The notes under the pieces are model-generated. The model saw only the letters and a list, made by a program, of their open reading frames with translations. It did no database searches and was not told where the DNA came from. This document shows positions 20,210 through 29,004 of a stretch of 64,000 nt of DNA, piece after piece. Location: the NCBI RefSeq assembly GCF_000225825.1, contig NZ_AGBX01000005.1:1-64000 (forward strand). The letters are read 5' to 3'. A program made the position numbers and the translations under genes. This stretch comes from Brachybacterium squillarum M-6-3. GTDB lineage: Bacteria > Actinomycetota > Actinomycetes > Actinomycetales > Dermabacteraceae. Numbering within the stretch: position 1 is the stretch's first letter; each line of letters opens with the position of its first letter.

Positions 20210-20869
20210 ATGAGACCGCCCGCCCCGCCCCCGCCCTCCGCGATCGAGGCCGAAGGGGTTGGGGTGGTGCGTGACGGGCAGGTGCTTCTGCTCGATGCGG
20301 ATATCCGCCTCGGTGCTGGAGAGGTCGGGGCGGTGACCGGACCCAACGGCGTCGGCAAGACCACCCTGCTGCGCGTGCTGGCCGGGCTCATCGAGCCGAC
20401 CGCCGGCACGGTCCGTGTCGCCGGACGGGCGCCGGACGACCGCGATCGCCGCTTCCGCCGTGATCTGGCCGCTCTGATCGGCGTCCCGCAGACGGCGCGG
20501 GACCTCACCGTGCTCGAGCACCTGCGCTTCCTCGGTGCCACCTGGGGTCTGGACTCCCAGCAGGCACTGGTGGAGGGGCGCGAGCTGCTGAGCCGCTTGC
20601 ACCTGGAAGGCCTCAGCGAGCGATATCCCCATGAACTCTCCAGCGGACAATCCCAGCTGGTCGCGATCGCGCTCACCCTGGCCCGGCCCGGACGGGTGCT
20701 GCTGCTGGACGAGCCCGAGCAGCGCCTGGATCCGGACCGTCTCGGTCTGGTCCTCGGCCTCCTCCGGGACAGGGCGGAGCAGGGCACCGCGATCCTGCTG
20801 GCCACCCATGCCCGGCGGGTGGTGGACGAGCTCGCGGACCTGGAAATCGCAGTGGAGGGCCCGACGTGA
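20210..20869 (+). CDS. ABC transporter ATP-binding protein
   Basis: 219 residues with Walker A GPNGVGKTT, the signature LSSGQSQ, Walker B VLLLDEP and the switch His in LLATHARR. It is a single-domain exporter-type ATPase, cytoplasmic, paired with the membrane protein that starts at an overlapping GTGA. The ATG at 20210 begins just before the conserved fold; a start at 20174 is possible. No clear Shine-Dalgarno is seen. The substrate is unknown. Confidence 0.8.
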   Translation: MRPPAPPPPSAIEAEGVGVVRDGQVLLLDADIRLGAGEVGAVTGPNGVGKTTLLRVLAGLIEPTAGTVRVAGRAPDDRDRRFRRDLAALIGVPQTARDLTVLEHLRFLGATWGLDSQQALVEGRELLSRLHLEGLSERYPHELSSGQSQLVAIALTLARPGRVLLLDEPEQRLDPDRLGLVLGLLRDRAEQGTAILLATHARRVVDELADLEIAVEGPT

Positions 20870-22356
20870 ACGCCGAGCTCCGTGCGGCCTCGGGCGTCTG
20901 GGCGCAGCGGCGAGGCGCACGCACCACCGGCGACCTGCTGTACGCCGTCTACCTGACGCTTCTCACCGTGCTGGTGCTGCTCGTCCCGGCTCTGCGTGCA
21001 GGTGGGGCGGTCCTGGCCCGCCCCGACGTGCTGCCGTTGCTCCAGCACCCCCATGCGCCCGTGGGGCTGGCCATGGCGCTGGGCATCGCCGCCGCGGTAC
21101 TCGTGCTGCTGGGCGGCACCCGCGGTCCGGCCCTGCTGTCCCCGTTCCTCACCGAGACGCTCGCCAGCAGTGCGATACCTCGCCGCCGGGTGCTGCGGCG
21201 TCCCTACCTGCGGGCGATCGTGCTCCCCGCACTGTGCTGCGTGCTGGCCGCCGCACTGGCCGGAGCCACGTTGCTGCAGGTCGGCAGTCTGGGCATGCCC
21301 CTCGCACTTCTCGCGGGCCTCGCCGCCCTCGGCTTCGGGCTGCTGCTGGGTGTCTGCTGGTTGGCGGGCCAACTATTGACCGGACCGGCACGTGTCCTGC
21401 TCGCGCTGGTGCTGGTGGCGCTCGGGGCCGGTGTGGCCCTGGGAATCCGGGCCGTCCCGTCACTCCCTCTGCTCCCGGCGTCGGTGGTGGCTCTGGGTCT
21501 GGGTGCGCTGTCGACGGTTGCCTCGCTGCCACTGCTGGATCGACTGCGGGGCCGGGTGCTGCGCCAGCAGGCGCTGCGATGGCAGAGCGCCACGATGAGC
21601 GCGGAGACCGGGGACCTCGCGGGTGCTGCCGTGGCCTATCGGCCACCACCTGCCGTCGGGAGGCGGCTGCCGGCCGTGGGCCGAGGTGGTCTGCTGCTCG
21701 CCTATGCCCGCCGCGACGCGGTGGCATGGTTGCGCAGTCCGGCGCGCAGTCTCGGAGGTCTCGGACTCGCCGTGATCGGGACGGCGCTGCTGGTCGCGGC
21801 GATTCTCCTGGAGCTGGGCCTGCCGAGCTGGCTGCTCGCCGGGATGGGGTGCCTGCTGCTCTGGTGGGGCAGCGGAACGGTGGTCGACGGTCTCCGGCAC
21901 GCGATCCACACGCTCGGGTCGCCGCCCCTGTTCGGCCAGGGCCTCGGCGCGCAGCTCCTGCTGCATCTACCGGCGCCGGCTCTGCTCATCCTGACCGTGA
22001 CCGGAGGGTCTGCCCTGGCGGTCTCCCTCCTGCTCGGCGCCGGGGCCTTCTCTGCGGCCGTGCTGGTGCCGATGCTGCTGGCCCCTCTGCTGCTGCTCGG
22101 CCGCGTCTGGGACGCGGCCAAGCCCCCGATGCCGCTCTCGCTCACGATGCCGATGCCCACCCCGCAGGGTGATGCCTCCGTGCTCGCGATGCTGATCTGG
22201 CAGGCGGACGCCCCGCTGCTCCACCTCGGGATCGGTCTGGTACTGGTGCTCCTGGCGACCGCGGTCGCCCCCCTCGCCGCGGTCGTCGGGGCCCTGCTCG
22301 CCCTCACACTGCTGGCCGTACTCGCCCTCGGAAGGCTCCGGGCGCTGCGTCGCTGA
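20866..22356 (+). CDS. ABC transporter membrane subunit
   Basis: 496 residues, strongly hydrophobic, about 12 predicted membrane helices rich in Leu, Ala and Gly. It has a basic cytoplasmic loop near residues 225-285. The GTG start overlaps the ATPase stop, so the two form one exporter. I do not recognise a named family. The codon mix is slightly more relaxed than in neighbouring housekeeping genes. Confidence 0.7.
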   Translation: MNAELRAASGVWAQRRGARTTGDLLYAVYLTLLTVLVLLVPALRAGGAVLARPDVLPLLQHPHAPVGLAMALGIAAAVLVLLGGTRGPALLSPFLTETLASSAIPRRRVLRRPYLRAIVLPALCCVLAAALAGATLLQVGSLGMPLALLAGLAALGFGLLLGVCWLAGQLLTGPARVLLALVLVALGAGVALGIRAVPSLPLLPASVVALGLGALSTVASLPLLDRLRGRVLRQQALRWQSATMSAETGDLAGAAVAYRPPPAVGRRLPAVGRGGLLLAYARRDAVAWLRSPARSLGGLGLAVIGTALLVAAILLELGLPSWLLAGMGCLLLWWGSGTVVDGLRHAIHTLGSPPLFGQGLGAQLLLHLPAPALLILTVTGGSALAVSLLLGAGAFSAAVLVPMLLAPLLLLGRVWDAAKPPMPLSLTMPMPTPQGDASVLAMLIWQADAPLLHLGIGLVLVLLATAVAPLAAVVGALLALTLLAVLALGRLRALRR

Positions 22357-22376
22357 GAGCGGGGGTCGGGTGCTCC

Positions 22377-22763
22377 TCAGCAGACCTCGAGGATCCGCCG
22401 TGCGGCCTGTTCGGCGGAGTGCACCGCGGTGTCCAGCTCCGGGTGGTCCCGATGCCAGCCCTCGTGCTCGCCTCCGGTCACCTGCTCCCAGCTCGGGTTC
22501 TCCAGGCCCGGGAGGTCCAGCACCCGGCTCTCCAGGCGTCGCCGGTGCAGGTCGACGTCCGTGCAGACCAGCTCCACCTCGAGCACGCGGGCGCCGTGCA
22601 CCCCGGCCGCGCGCGCGAGGGCTGTCTCGACTGTGTCCACCCGGACCATCGCGGCGCCGAGGGCGGCCACCCGGCGGGCCACCGTGGTCTTGCCCGTCGC
22701 CGGGAGCCCGCCGAGAATCACCCGCCGCGGCACGGACGACGGAGCCGTCGCCTCCGTGTTCAT
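22377..22763 (-). CDS. Short P-loop kinase-like protein, probably internally deleted
   Basis: 128 residues with Walker A GGLPATGKTT at about residues 18-27, then RVDTVETALARA. That joins almost directly to GARVLEVELVCTD and HRRRLESR. In the recalled AAA-type zeta-toxin/gluconokinase-like family, about 40-50 residues covering the substrate helix and the DSVNP-type loop lie between these blocks. The rest of the protein is intact to a normal C-terminus. The ATG overlaps the upstream aminotransferase stop. It is either a decayed kinase or a minimised one. Confidence 0.6.
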   Translation of the reverse strand: MNTEATAPSSVPRRVILGGLPATGKTTVARRVAALGAAMVRVDTVETALARAAGVHGARVLEVELVCTDVDLHRRRLESRVLDLPGLENPSWEQVTGGEHEGWHRDHPELDTAVHSAEQAARRILEVC

Positions 22764-23974
22764 CGAGGGTGGCGGGCGATGACCTCGCCGAGGGAGGCGA
22801 TGGCCTCCTCGATCACGGCGGGGGAGTGGGTGACGAAGCTGAGCCGCATCGTGGAGCGGTCCGCGTGCTCGGCGAAGAAGGACCAGCCCGGCAGGTACGC
22901 CACCCCCGCCTCGACCGCGTCGGCCAGCATGGTCTGGGCGTCGTAGCCCTCGCCGAGCGCGGCCCACAGGAACATGCCGCCGTCCGGGTGGGTGACGTGG
23001 GCGCCCTCCGGCAGGATCGGGGCGATCGCGCGGGCCATCGCGTCGCGGCGCTCGCGGTAGACCTCCGCGACCGTGCGCACGTGGGCGTCGAGGTCCGCGG
23101 TCTCCAGGTAGCGGGCGACGGTCAACTGGTCCACCACGGAGGACTGCATGGAGATCGCGGCCTTCGCGACGGCCAGGGTGTCCAGGATCGGCCCCTCGGC
23201 GCGGATCCAGCCGATCCGCACGCCCGGGCTCATCAGCTTGCTCATCGAGTTCAGCAGCAGGGTGCGCTCGCCCATGCCGGGGAGGGAGGCGATGGGCGCC
23301 CAGGTGGAGCCGGTGAAGCTGAGCTCGCCGTAGGGGTCGTCCTCGATCAGCGGCACGTCGCTGCGCTGCAGCACCTCGGCCACCTGCCGGCGGCGCAGCA
23401 CCCCCATGGTGCGCCCGGTGGGGTTCTGGAAGGTGGGGATCAGGTACACCATCCGCGGGTGATGGGTGCGGATCGCCTCCTCCAGCGCCTCCGGGATCAC
23501 GCCCTCCTCGTCGGTGTCCACGCCGACCATGCGGGCGCCGTGCACCGCGAAGGCCTGCACCGCGGCGAGGTAGGTGGGGGACTCCACGAGCACCACGTCG
23601 CCCGGCTCCAGCAGCGCCTCGGCGACCACGAACAGCCCCTCCTGGGAGCCGGAGGTGACACGGATCTGGGAGGCGTCGGTGGGCAGGGTGCGGCTGATGC
23701 GGCGGGCGGCCTGCTCGCGCAGCTCCGCCTCGCCCTCGCTGACCCCGTACTGCAGGGCGCGGTGCCCGCGGTGGGTGAGCACCCAGTCGTAGGCCTCCTG
23801 CACCGGCCCGAGGTCGAACAGCTCCCGGTCCGGGATGCCGCCGGCGAAGGAGGTGACGCCCTCCTTCGCGGCCAGGGCGAAGATGTCCTTCAGCGGGGAG
23901 GACTCCATGCCGGCGTAGCGGGCGGCGACGGGGAAGCGGAACGGGGTCGACGAGGGGCGGTCCATGCCGCTCAT
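22760..23974 (-). CDS. PLP-dependent aminotransferase (MocR/2-aminoadipate type fold)
   Basis: 404 residues of fold-type I aminotransferase. Visible landmarks are SGSQEGLFVV, FQNPTGRTM, DDPYGEL and the PLP lysine in LNSMSKLMSPGVRIGW. It resembles the catalytic domain of LysN/2-aminoadipate aminotransferases without the GntR regulator domain. The amino-acid substrate is uncertain. The start is either 23974 or the ATG nine bases further in. It is coupled with the small kinase-like gene downstream. Confidence 0.8.
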   Translation of the reverse strand: MSGMDRPSSTPFRFPVAARYAGMESSPLKDIFALAAKEGVTSFAGGIPDRELFDLGPVQEAYDWVLTHRGHRALQYGVSEGEAELREQAARRISRTLPTDASQIRVTSGSQEGLFVVAEALLEPGDVVLVESPTYLAAVQAFAVHGARMVGVDTDEEGVIPEALEEAIRTHHPRMVYLIPTFQNPTGRTMGVLRRRQVAEVLQRSDVPLIEDDPYGELSFTGSTWAPIASLPGMGERTLLLNSMSKLMSPGVRIGWIRAEGPILDTLAVAKAAISMQSSVVDQLTVARYLETADLDAHVRTVAEVYRERRDAMARAIAPILPEGAHVTHPDGGMFLWAALGEGYDAQTMLADAVEAGVAYLPGWSFFAEHADRSTMRLSFVTHSPAVIEEAIASLGEVIARHPR

Positions 23975-23978
23975 GCTG

Positions 23979-24509
23979 TCACGCGGGAAGGGCTCGCTCG
24001 AGCACCAGCAGCCGACGTTTCGTGTCGATCCCGCCCGCGTAGCCGGTGAGGGCGCCGCTGCCGGCCAGCACCCGATGGCAGGGCACGACGATCGACAGCG
24101 GGTTAGCGCCGACGGCGGCACCGACGGCCTGGGCGGCCCGCGGCGCGTCCAGCTCCCGGGCGATGTCCCCGTAGGTGGTGGTGGAGCCGCGGGGGATCTC
24201 CCGCAGCCGCGCCCAGACCCGCTGCTGGAAGGCGGTGCCGGCGGGGGCGAGCGGCAGGTCGAAGTCCTCGCGGTCGCCGGCCAGGTAGGCGTGCAGCTGC
24301 TCCTCGGCGCGGTCCAGCAGGGCGGAGGCCCCGTCCGCGGGGTCGCCGTAGCGCTCGGGGCGGGGGAAGTGCGCCTGGTCCTGGCGCCACACGCCCACCA
24401 GGGCGTCGTCGGTGGCGGCCAGCAGGTACCGGCCGACGGCGGTCTCCACCCAGCGGTGCCGGATCGGGGACGGAGTGCCGAGAGTGTCGGGGGCCTCAAA
24501 AGTGGTCAT
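23979..24509 (-). CDS. ogt: Methylated-DNA-protein cysteine methyltransferase
   Basis: 176 residues with the acceptor Cys144 in VVPCHRVL and the conserved QRVWARLREIPRGSTTTYG block. It removes methyl groups from O6-methylguanine by suicide transfer. Its ATG overlaps the upstream ada-alkA gene stop, so the two repair enzymes are made together. Confidence 0.9.
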   Translation of the reverse strand: MTTFEAPDTLGTPSPIRHRWVETAVGRYLLAATDDALVGVWRQDQAHFPRPERYGDPADGASALLDRAEEQLHAYLAGDREDFDLPLAPAGTAFQQRVWARLREIPRGSTTTYGDIARELDAPRAAQAVGAAVGANPLSIVVPCHRVLAGSGALTGYAGGIDTKRRLLVLERALPA

Positions 24510-26005
24510 GGGGTGTCCTTCCGGGTCGGGGTGGCGGCGTGGTGCCACAGGTGCAGGGCGGCGTAGGACCGCCAGGGGGAGGCGTCGGCGAGGGCTCGCT
24601 GCAGGGCGGCGTGGTCCTCGGCGATCCCCAGGTCGCGGGCGGCGTTCAGCAGGGCGGCGTCCCGGGGCGGGGCCTGGTCGATGGCGCGGCGGCCTCGCAG
24701 CAGCGCGTAGTGCGCGGTCCAGGGGCCGACGCCGGGGATCGCGAGCAGCTGTGCCTCCAGCTCCGCCAGCGGGGCCTCGGCGTCCACATCGGTGCCCAGC
24801 GCCGCGGCCAGGGTGCGGCGACGGGCGGCGGGCCCTCGGAACCACTCCTCGGCGCGGTCGGCGGCCCGGGCCGGGTCGACGGGCAGACGGGTGCTCCCGC
24901 CCCCGCTCAGCGGCTCCGGCAGGGGCTCGGCGAGCAGATCGGTGGCGCGGATGATCTGCTCGCGGGTCTGGACGACGGTGACCTGCTGGCCGACGACCGC
25001 CCACAGCAGCGCCTCGGCGACGCTCGTGGTGCCCGGGATCCGCACCCCGGGCCGGGCGGCCACGAGCCCCGCCAGCGCGGGCACCGCCGCGGTCAGGCCG
25101 GCGTCGATGCCGCGGGGGTCGGCGTCCAGGTCCAGCAGGCGACGGACGAGCGCCACGGCGGCGCGGTAGTCCCGCAGGTCGGCCAGGCGCAGGGTGAGCG
25201 GCAGCGGGCCCTCGGCGACCCCCAGGTCGACCCCCAGCACGGCGGGGCCGTGCGGCAGTCGCACCGCCCGCGACCACCGCAGCCCCTCGACGCTCTCGAC
25301 GCCCGGCACGGCGCGGGCGGCGAACCAGGCGGCCAGTCCCGCCCCGTCGAAGGGGCGGCGCACGGCGAGGTCCACCCGCAGCTCGGCGGTCGCGGTCCCG
25401 GTGTCGGCGAGCGGTCGCCCGGACCGCGGGCGCAACGTGGAGGGCGCCACCCCGTAGATCGCGCGCACCGTGTCGTGGAGCTGGCGCTCGCTGCCGAAGC
25501 CCGCGGCCGCCGCGATCTCCCCGAGCGGGCGGTCGGTGCCGCGCAGCAGCTCGTGGGCGCGTCGGGCGCGGGCCATCCGGGCGTGCGCCACCGCGGAGGC
25601 CCCGGTGTGCTCCAGCAGCGCCCGGTGCAGGCTGCGCTCGGAGACGTGCAGCAGGGCGGCGAGATCGGCGACGTGCGGGGCGGGCGCGTCGGTGCCGAGC
25701 TCGGCGTCCAGGGCGCCCGCCGCGATCAGGTCCAGGGCCCGCGCGGCCAGGTCCCCGCCCGGGTCGGCGTCGGCCCCGCGCGGTGGGGCCAGCGGTCCGC
25801 AGCGCTTGCAGGCCCGGTATCCGGCGGCGACGGCCGCCGCGGCGCTCGGCACGAAGGTGACGGAGACGCGGCCCGGGGTGCGGGCCGGGCAGGAGGGGCG
25901 GCAGAAGATGCCGGTGGTGCGCACGCAGGTGAAGAACTCCCCGTCGAAGCGGGGGTCGCGGGCCGCGATCGCCGCGTAGCGCTGCTCGTCGTCCAAGGTC
26001 TCCAT
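24506..26005 (-). CDS. AdaA-AlkA fusion: methyl-responsive activator and 3-methyladenine glycosylase
   Basis: 499 residues. The N-terminal Ada zinc domain has Cys35, Cys39, Cys66 and Cys69 (FCRPSC and CKRC); Cys35 corresponds to the methylphosphotriester acceptor of E. coli Ada. An AraC-type helix-turn-helix follows to about residue 190. Then come an AlkA N-terminal domain and a helix-hairpin-helix glycosylase (IPGVGPWTA, and the probable catalytic Asp in PRDAALL). It senses alkylation, activates transcription and excises alkylated bases. It is likely autoregulated. The ATG at 26005 was chosen over a GTG six bases earlier. Confidence 0.88.
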   Translation of the reverse strand: METLDDEQRYAAIAARDPRFDGEFFTCVRTTGIFCRPSCPARTPGRVSVTFVPSAAAAVAAGYRACKRCGPLAPPRGADADPGGDLAARALDLIAAGALDAELGTDAPAPHVADLAALLHVSERSLHRALLEHTGASAVAHARMARARRAHELLRGTDRPLGEIAAAAGFGSERQLHDTVRAIYGVAPSTLRPRSGRPLADTGTATAELRVDLAVRRPFDGAGLAAWFAARAVPGVESVEGLRWSRAVRLPHGPAVLGVDLGVAEGPLPLTLRLADLRDYRAAVALVRRLLDLDADPRGIDAGLTAAVPALAGLVAARPGVRIPGTTSVAEALLWAVVGQQVTVVQTREQIIRATDLLAEPLPEPLSGGGSTRLPVDPARAADRAEEWFRGPAARRRTLAAALGTDVDAEAPLAELEAQLLAIPGVGPWTAHYALLRGRRAIDQAPPRDAALLNAARDLGIAEDHAALQRALADASPWRSYAALHLWHHAATPTRKDTP

Positions 26006-26066
26006 GCCCACCAGTGAACCCCGTCCTGGCCAGCATCGCCAGCGGGATCCGGCCAGCGCAGTCGGC

Positions 26067-26423
26067 TCAGGAATGGCCCTGCGGCAACACCGAGGGCGGG
26101 GCCGGGTCCACCGTGCCCAGGGCGTCGTCGCGGCCCGGGTGCTCCAGTCGCAGCCGGGACTCCAACATCGTCAGCAGGATCTCCAGCGGACGGTCGGGGT
26201 CGCGGTCCGGCAGCGCCTGCACCAGGTCCTCCGCCTCCGCGCCGCGGGACAGGGCGATCATCGCCCAGGGCTTCAGCTCCCGGTTGGTCCAGGCCTGCGT
26301 GCAGACGATGCCGAGCTGCGGAAGCAGGGCGAGGGTGGAGTTGCCGACCGCCTGGGAGCGGCTCGCGGTGGCCGCGGCGAGGAAGCCGCGCTCGGCGGCG
26401 ACGGCGAGGAGCGGGAAGGTCAT
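26067..26423 (-). CDS. DUF1028-like protein, probably truncated
   Basis: 118 residues starting MTFPLLAVAAERGFLAAA and continuing AVGNSTLALLPQLGIVCTQAWTN, the N-terminal half of the DUF1028 family (Ntn-hydrolase-like fold, function unknown). Recalled full-length members exceed 200 residues, so the C-terminal part is missing. It is replaced by a Pro/Arg-rich tail that begins after about residue 80. It may be a decayed gene. Confidence 0.55.
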   Translation of the reverse strand: MTFPLLAVAAERGFLAAATASRSQAVGNSTLALLPQLGIVCTQAWTNRELKPWAMIALSRGAEAEDLVQALPDRDPDRPLEILLTMLESRLRLEHPGRDDALGTVDPAPPSVLPQGHS

Positions 26424-26554
26424 ACCCGGCTTCCTGGCACGTCACCGGCACCTCCGGCATGTCCCACGGAGCGGAGCGGCGCGCCGTCGGTGGACCGGCC
26501 CCGGACATGCCGCGAGCCGCGCCCCTGGTGGAGGGTGCGCGGCTCGGGAGCGGG

Positions 26555-26625
26555 AGCGGATGACGGGAATCGAACCCGCGTCATCAGTTTGGAAGACTGA
26601 GGCTCTACCATTGAGCTACATCCGC
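26555..26625 (-). tRNA. tRNA-Gly (anticodon TCC)
   Basis: 71-nt cloverleaf on the minus strand with acceptor GCGGATG/CATCCGC, D-arm AGCTCAATGGTAGAGC, anticodon loop CTTCCAA and T-arm GCGGGTTCGATTCCCGT. CCA is not encoded. Confidence 0.97.
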
Positions 26626-26831
26626 GTGACCGGGGAGAACGCCGGGTTCCGGGGTGGCGACGCGGCGCGGTGCGCGCGGGATCCGGACCGGTTCGGTCCC
26701 CGTCATTACACCAGATCGCCCCTGCTCACGCACGCTCAGCGGCCCCGCCGCCCGCATGGCCCCGATCACAGCGATCCGGGCGCATCGGGGCCGTGCGGGG
26801 CCGAACCGCTACCATCGTGAGGGTTGCCCTC

Positions 26832-26906
<75 letters not shown>

Positions 26907-26999
26907 TCCGGCGCCGGGTCGCTCGCCAGGGCGCGCCCCCGGACGACGGCGACCACCGACAGACCATCAGTCACCGCAATCACTAGGGAGACCTGACCA

Positions 27000-28727
27000 G
27001 TGAAGACCGCGTCCGAGAAGCTCGGCCCCACCCGGGTGAAGCTCACCGTCGAGGTGCCTTTCGACGAGCTGAAGCCGGCCATCGAGGCCGCCACCACAAA
27101 GATCGCCAACGAGGTGCAGATCCCGGGCTTCCGCAAGGGCAAGGTTCCCAGCCGTCTCGTCGAGCAGCGCTTCGGCCGCCCGGCGATCCTGCAGGAGGCC
27201 GTGAACGACTCCCTGCCCGACTTCTACCAGCAGGCCGCCGCCGAGGCCGAGATCAAGCCCGTCGGCCGCCCCGAGGTCGAGGTCACCGAGATCCCGGGCC
27301 TGGACGGCTCCGAGACCGGTGAGCTGACCTTCACCGTCGAGCAGGACGTGCGCCCCGAGATCGAGCTGCCCGACTTCTCCGCCGTCGAGGTGGAGATCGA
27401 GGAGCCCGCCGTCGACGACGACGCCGTCGACGTGCGCCTGACCGAGCTGCGCGAGCGCTTCGGCACCCTGGTGGGCGTGGACCGTCCCGCCGAGGACCGC
27501 GACTTCGTCTCCCTCGACATGACCGCCACCATCGGCGACGAGGAGATCGAGTCCGTCGAGGGCGTCTCCTACCAGATCGGCGAGGGCAACATGCTCGACG
27601 GCCTGGACGAGGCCCTGACCGGCCTCTCCGCCGGCGAGTCCACCTCCTTCACCTCGAAGCTCGCCGGTGGCGACCGCGCCGGTGAGGAGGCCCTGATCAA
27701 GGTCACCGCGCAGTCCGTGAAGGTGCGCGAGCTGCCCGAGGCCGACGACGAGTTCGCCGAGATGGCCTCCGAGTTCGACACCATCGACGAGCTCAAGGCC
27801 GACCTGCGCACCCAGGCCGAGAACGACGCCTCCGGCAACCGCGTGGCCCTGGCCCGCAACGCCCTGCTGGAGAAGCTGCTCGACGAGCTCGAGATCCCGG
27901 TGCCCGACGCCCTGGTCGAGGACGAGATCAACGCCCACCTCGAGAACGAGGGCAAGGAAGCCGGCGACCCCCACGGCGAGGAGATCCGCGAGGACACCGT
28001 CAAGGCCGTCCGCGCCCAGTTCCTGCTGGACGAGCTCAACGCGACCCGCGAGGTCGAGGTCGACCAGAACGACCTCATGGGCTACATGACCCAGCTCTCC
28101 CAGCAGTACGGCATCGAGCCGAACCAGCTGCTGCAGATGCTGGCCCAGTCCGGCCAGTTGGAGCAGATCTTCGGCGAGGTGCAGCGCTCCAAGGCCCTCG
28201 ACGTGGTCCTGGCCGACATCACCGTGAAGAACACCGACGGTGACGTGGTCGACCTGGGCCTGGCCTCCGGCGACGACTCCGAGGACGGCGAGGCCGCCGA
28301 GGAGAAGCCGGCCGAGGAGAAGCCGGCCGCGAAGAAGGCCCCCGCCAAGAAGGCCCCGGCCAAGAAGGCGCCCGCCAAGAAGGCCGCCGCCACCGAGGCC
28401 GACGAGGAGAAGGCCGAGGAGAAGAAGGCCCCGGCCAAGAAGGCCCCGGCGAAGAAGACCACCGCCGCGAAGTCCTCCACCTCCAAGACCGCTGCCGCGA
28501 CGGCGGAGGGCGACGAGGAGAAGGCCCCGGCCAAGAAGGCGCCCGCGAAGAAGGCTCCGGCGAAGAAGACGACCGCTGCGAAGCCCTCCACCTCCAAGAC
28601 CGCTGCCGCGACGGCGGAGGGCGACGAGGAGAAGGCCCCGGCCAAGAAGGCGCCCGCGAAGAAGGCTCCGGCCAAGAAGGCCACCACCTCGAAGGCGTCC
28701 GCCGCGAAAGACGACGCCGCGAAGTGA
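27000..28727 (+). CDS. tig: Trigger factor with long Lys-Ala-Pro tail
   Basis: 575-residue ribosome-bound chaperone and peptidyl-prolyl isomerase. The ribosome-docking loop is GFRKGKVP near residue 45, an FKBP-type domain spans about 155-245, and the helical chaperone domain reaches about 425. The family is usually 430-460 residues. Here a tail of about 140 residues consists of KKAPAKKAPAKK-type runs and two near-identical 37-residue units (TSKTAAATAEGDEEKAPAKK). The tail is highly charged and disordered, like histone-H1-type tails of actinobacterial nucleoid proteins. Start is GTG with GGGAG upstream. tRNA-Pro precedes it. Confidence 0.93.
   Translation: MKTASEKLGPTRVKLTVEVPFDELKPAIEAATTKIANEVQIPGFRKGKVPSRLVEQRFGRPAILQEAVNDSLPDFYQQAAAEAEIKPVGRPEVEVTEIPGLDGSETGELTFTVEQDVRPEIELPDFSAVEVEIEEPAVDDDAVDVRLTELRERFGTLVGVDRPAEDRDFVSLDMTATIGDEEIESVEGVSYQIGEGNMLDGLDEALTGLSAGESTSFTSKLAGGDRAGEEALIKVTAQSVKVRELPEADDEFAEMASEFDTIDELKADLRTQAENDASGNRVALARNALLEKLLDELEIPVPDALVEDEINAHLENEGKEAGDPHGEEIREDTVKAVRAQFLLDELNATREVEVDQNDLMGYMTQLSQQYGIEPNQLLQMLAQSGQLEQIFGEVQRSKALDVVLADITVKNTDGDVVDLGLASGDDSEDGEAAEEKPAEEKPAAKKAPAKKAPAKKAPAKKAAATEADEEKAEEKKAPAKKAPAKKTTAAKSSTSKTAAATAEGDEEKAPAKKAPAKKAPAKKTTAAKPSTSKTAAATAEGDEEKAPAKKAPAKKAPAKKATTSKASAAKDDAAK
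28473..28694 (+). repeat. Tandem 111-bp repeat inside the trigger-factor tail
   Basis: Two copies, 28473-28583 and 28584-28694, each 37 codons. They are nearly identical for about 95 bases and then diverge. Recombination between them would add or remove exactly 37 residues in frame. Confidence 0.85.
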
Positions 28728-28770
28728 TCCGGCCCCGGTGAGCGCTCCCTGAGCCGCTCACCCCCGCGCA

Positions 28771-28800
28771 CGGCCGTCACCCCACCCGGGGTGGCGGCCG
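28771..28800 (+). terminator. Terminator of tig
   Basis: CGGCCG-CACCCC (28771-28783) pairs with GGGGTG-CGGCCG (28788-28800), leaving a short loop and one internal T-G opposition. It lies 44 bases after the stop. Confidence 0.65.
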
Positions 28801-28832
28801 TTCCGCTGTCCTGGGGTCGAGGGTGTACACAG

Positions 28833-28892
28833 ACCTGGCTCAGGTGGTCGCGAGCCTGCACATGGGCAGGTGCGCCACCACCTGAGCCAGGT
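28833..28892. repeat. Perfect 16-bp inverted repeat with nested hairpin
   Basis: ACCTGGCTCAGGTGGT (28833-28848) and its exact complement (28877-28892) flank a 28-base spacer, which holds a second hairpin (CCTGC 28855-28859, GCAGG 28866-28870). It follows the tig terminator and precedes the reductase-like gene. No T-run follows. Function unknown. Confidence 0.7.
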
Positions 28893-29004
28893 TTCTGCAC
28901 GCCGAGTGACAGGAGTGGGCTCGCCGTGGCGCCCGGGTGCGTGCGAGGCTGGCGGACAGTGCGCCTGAGGACACGCCCGGCGCCGGGAGCGAGGAGGACA
29001 CGGC

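Noticed and set aside
28330-28727. KKAPAKK runs as a separate histone-like gene
   Set aside because: They are in frame with trigger factor, without a start codon or ribosome-binding site of their own.
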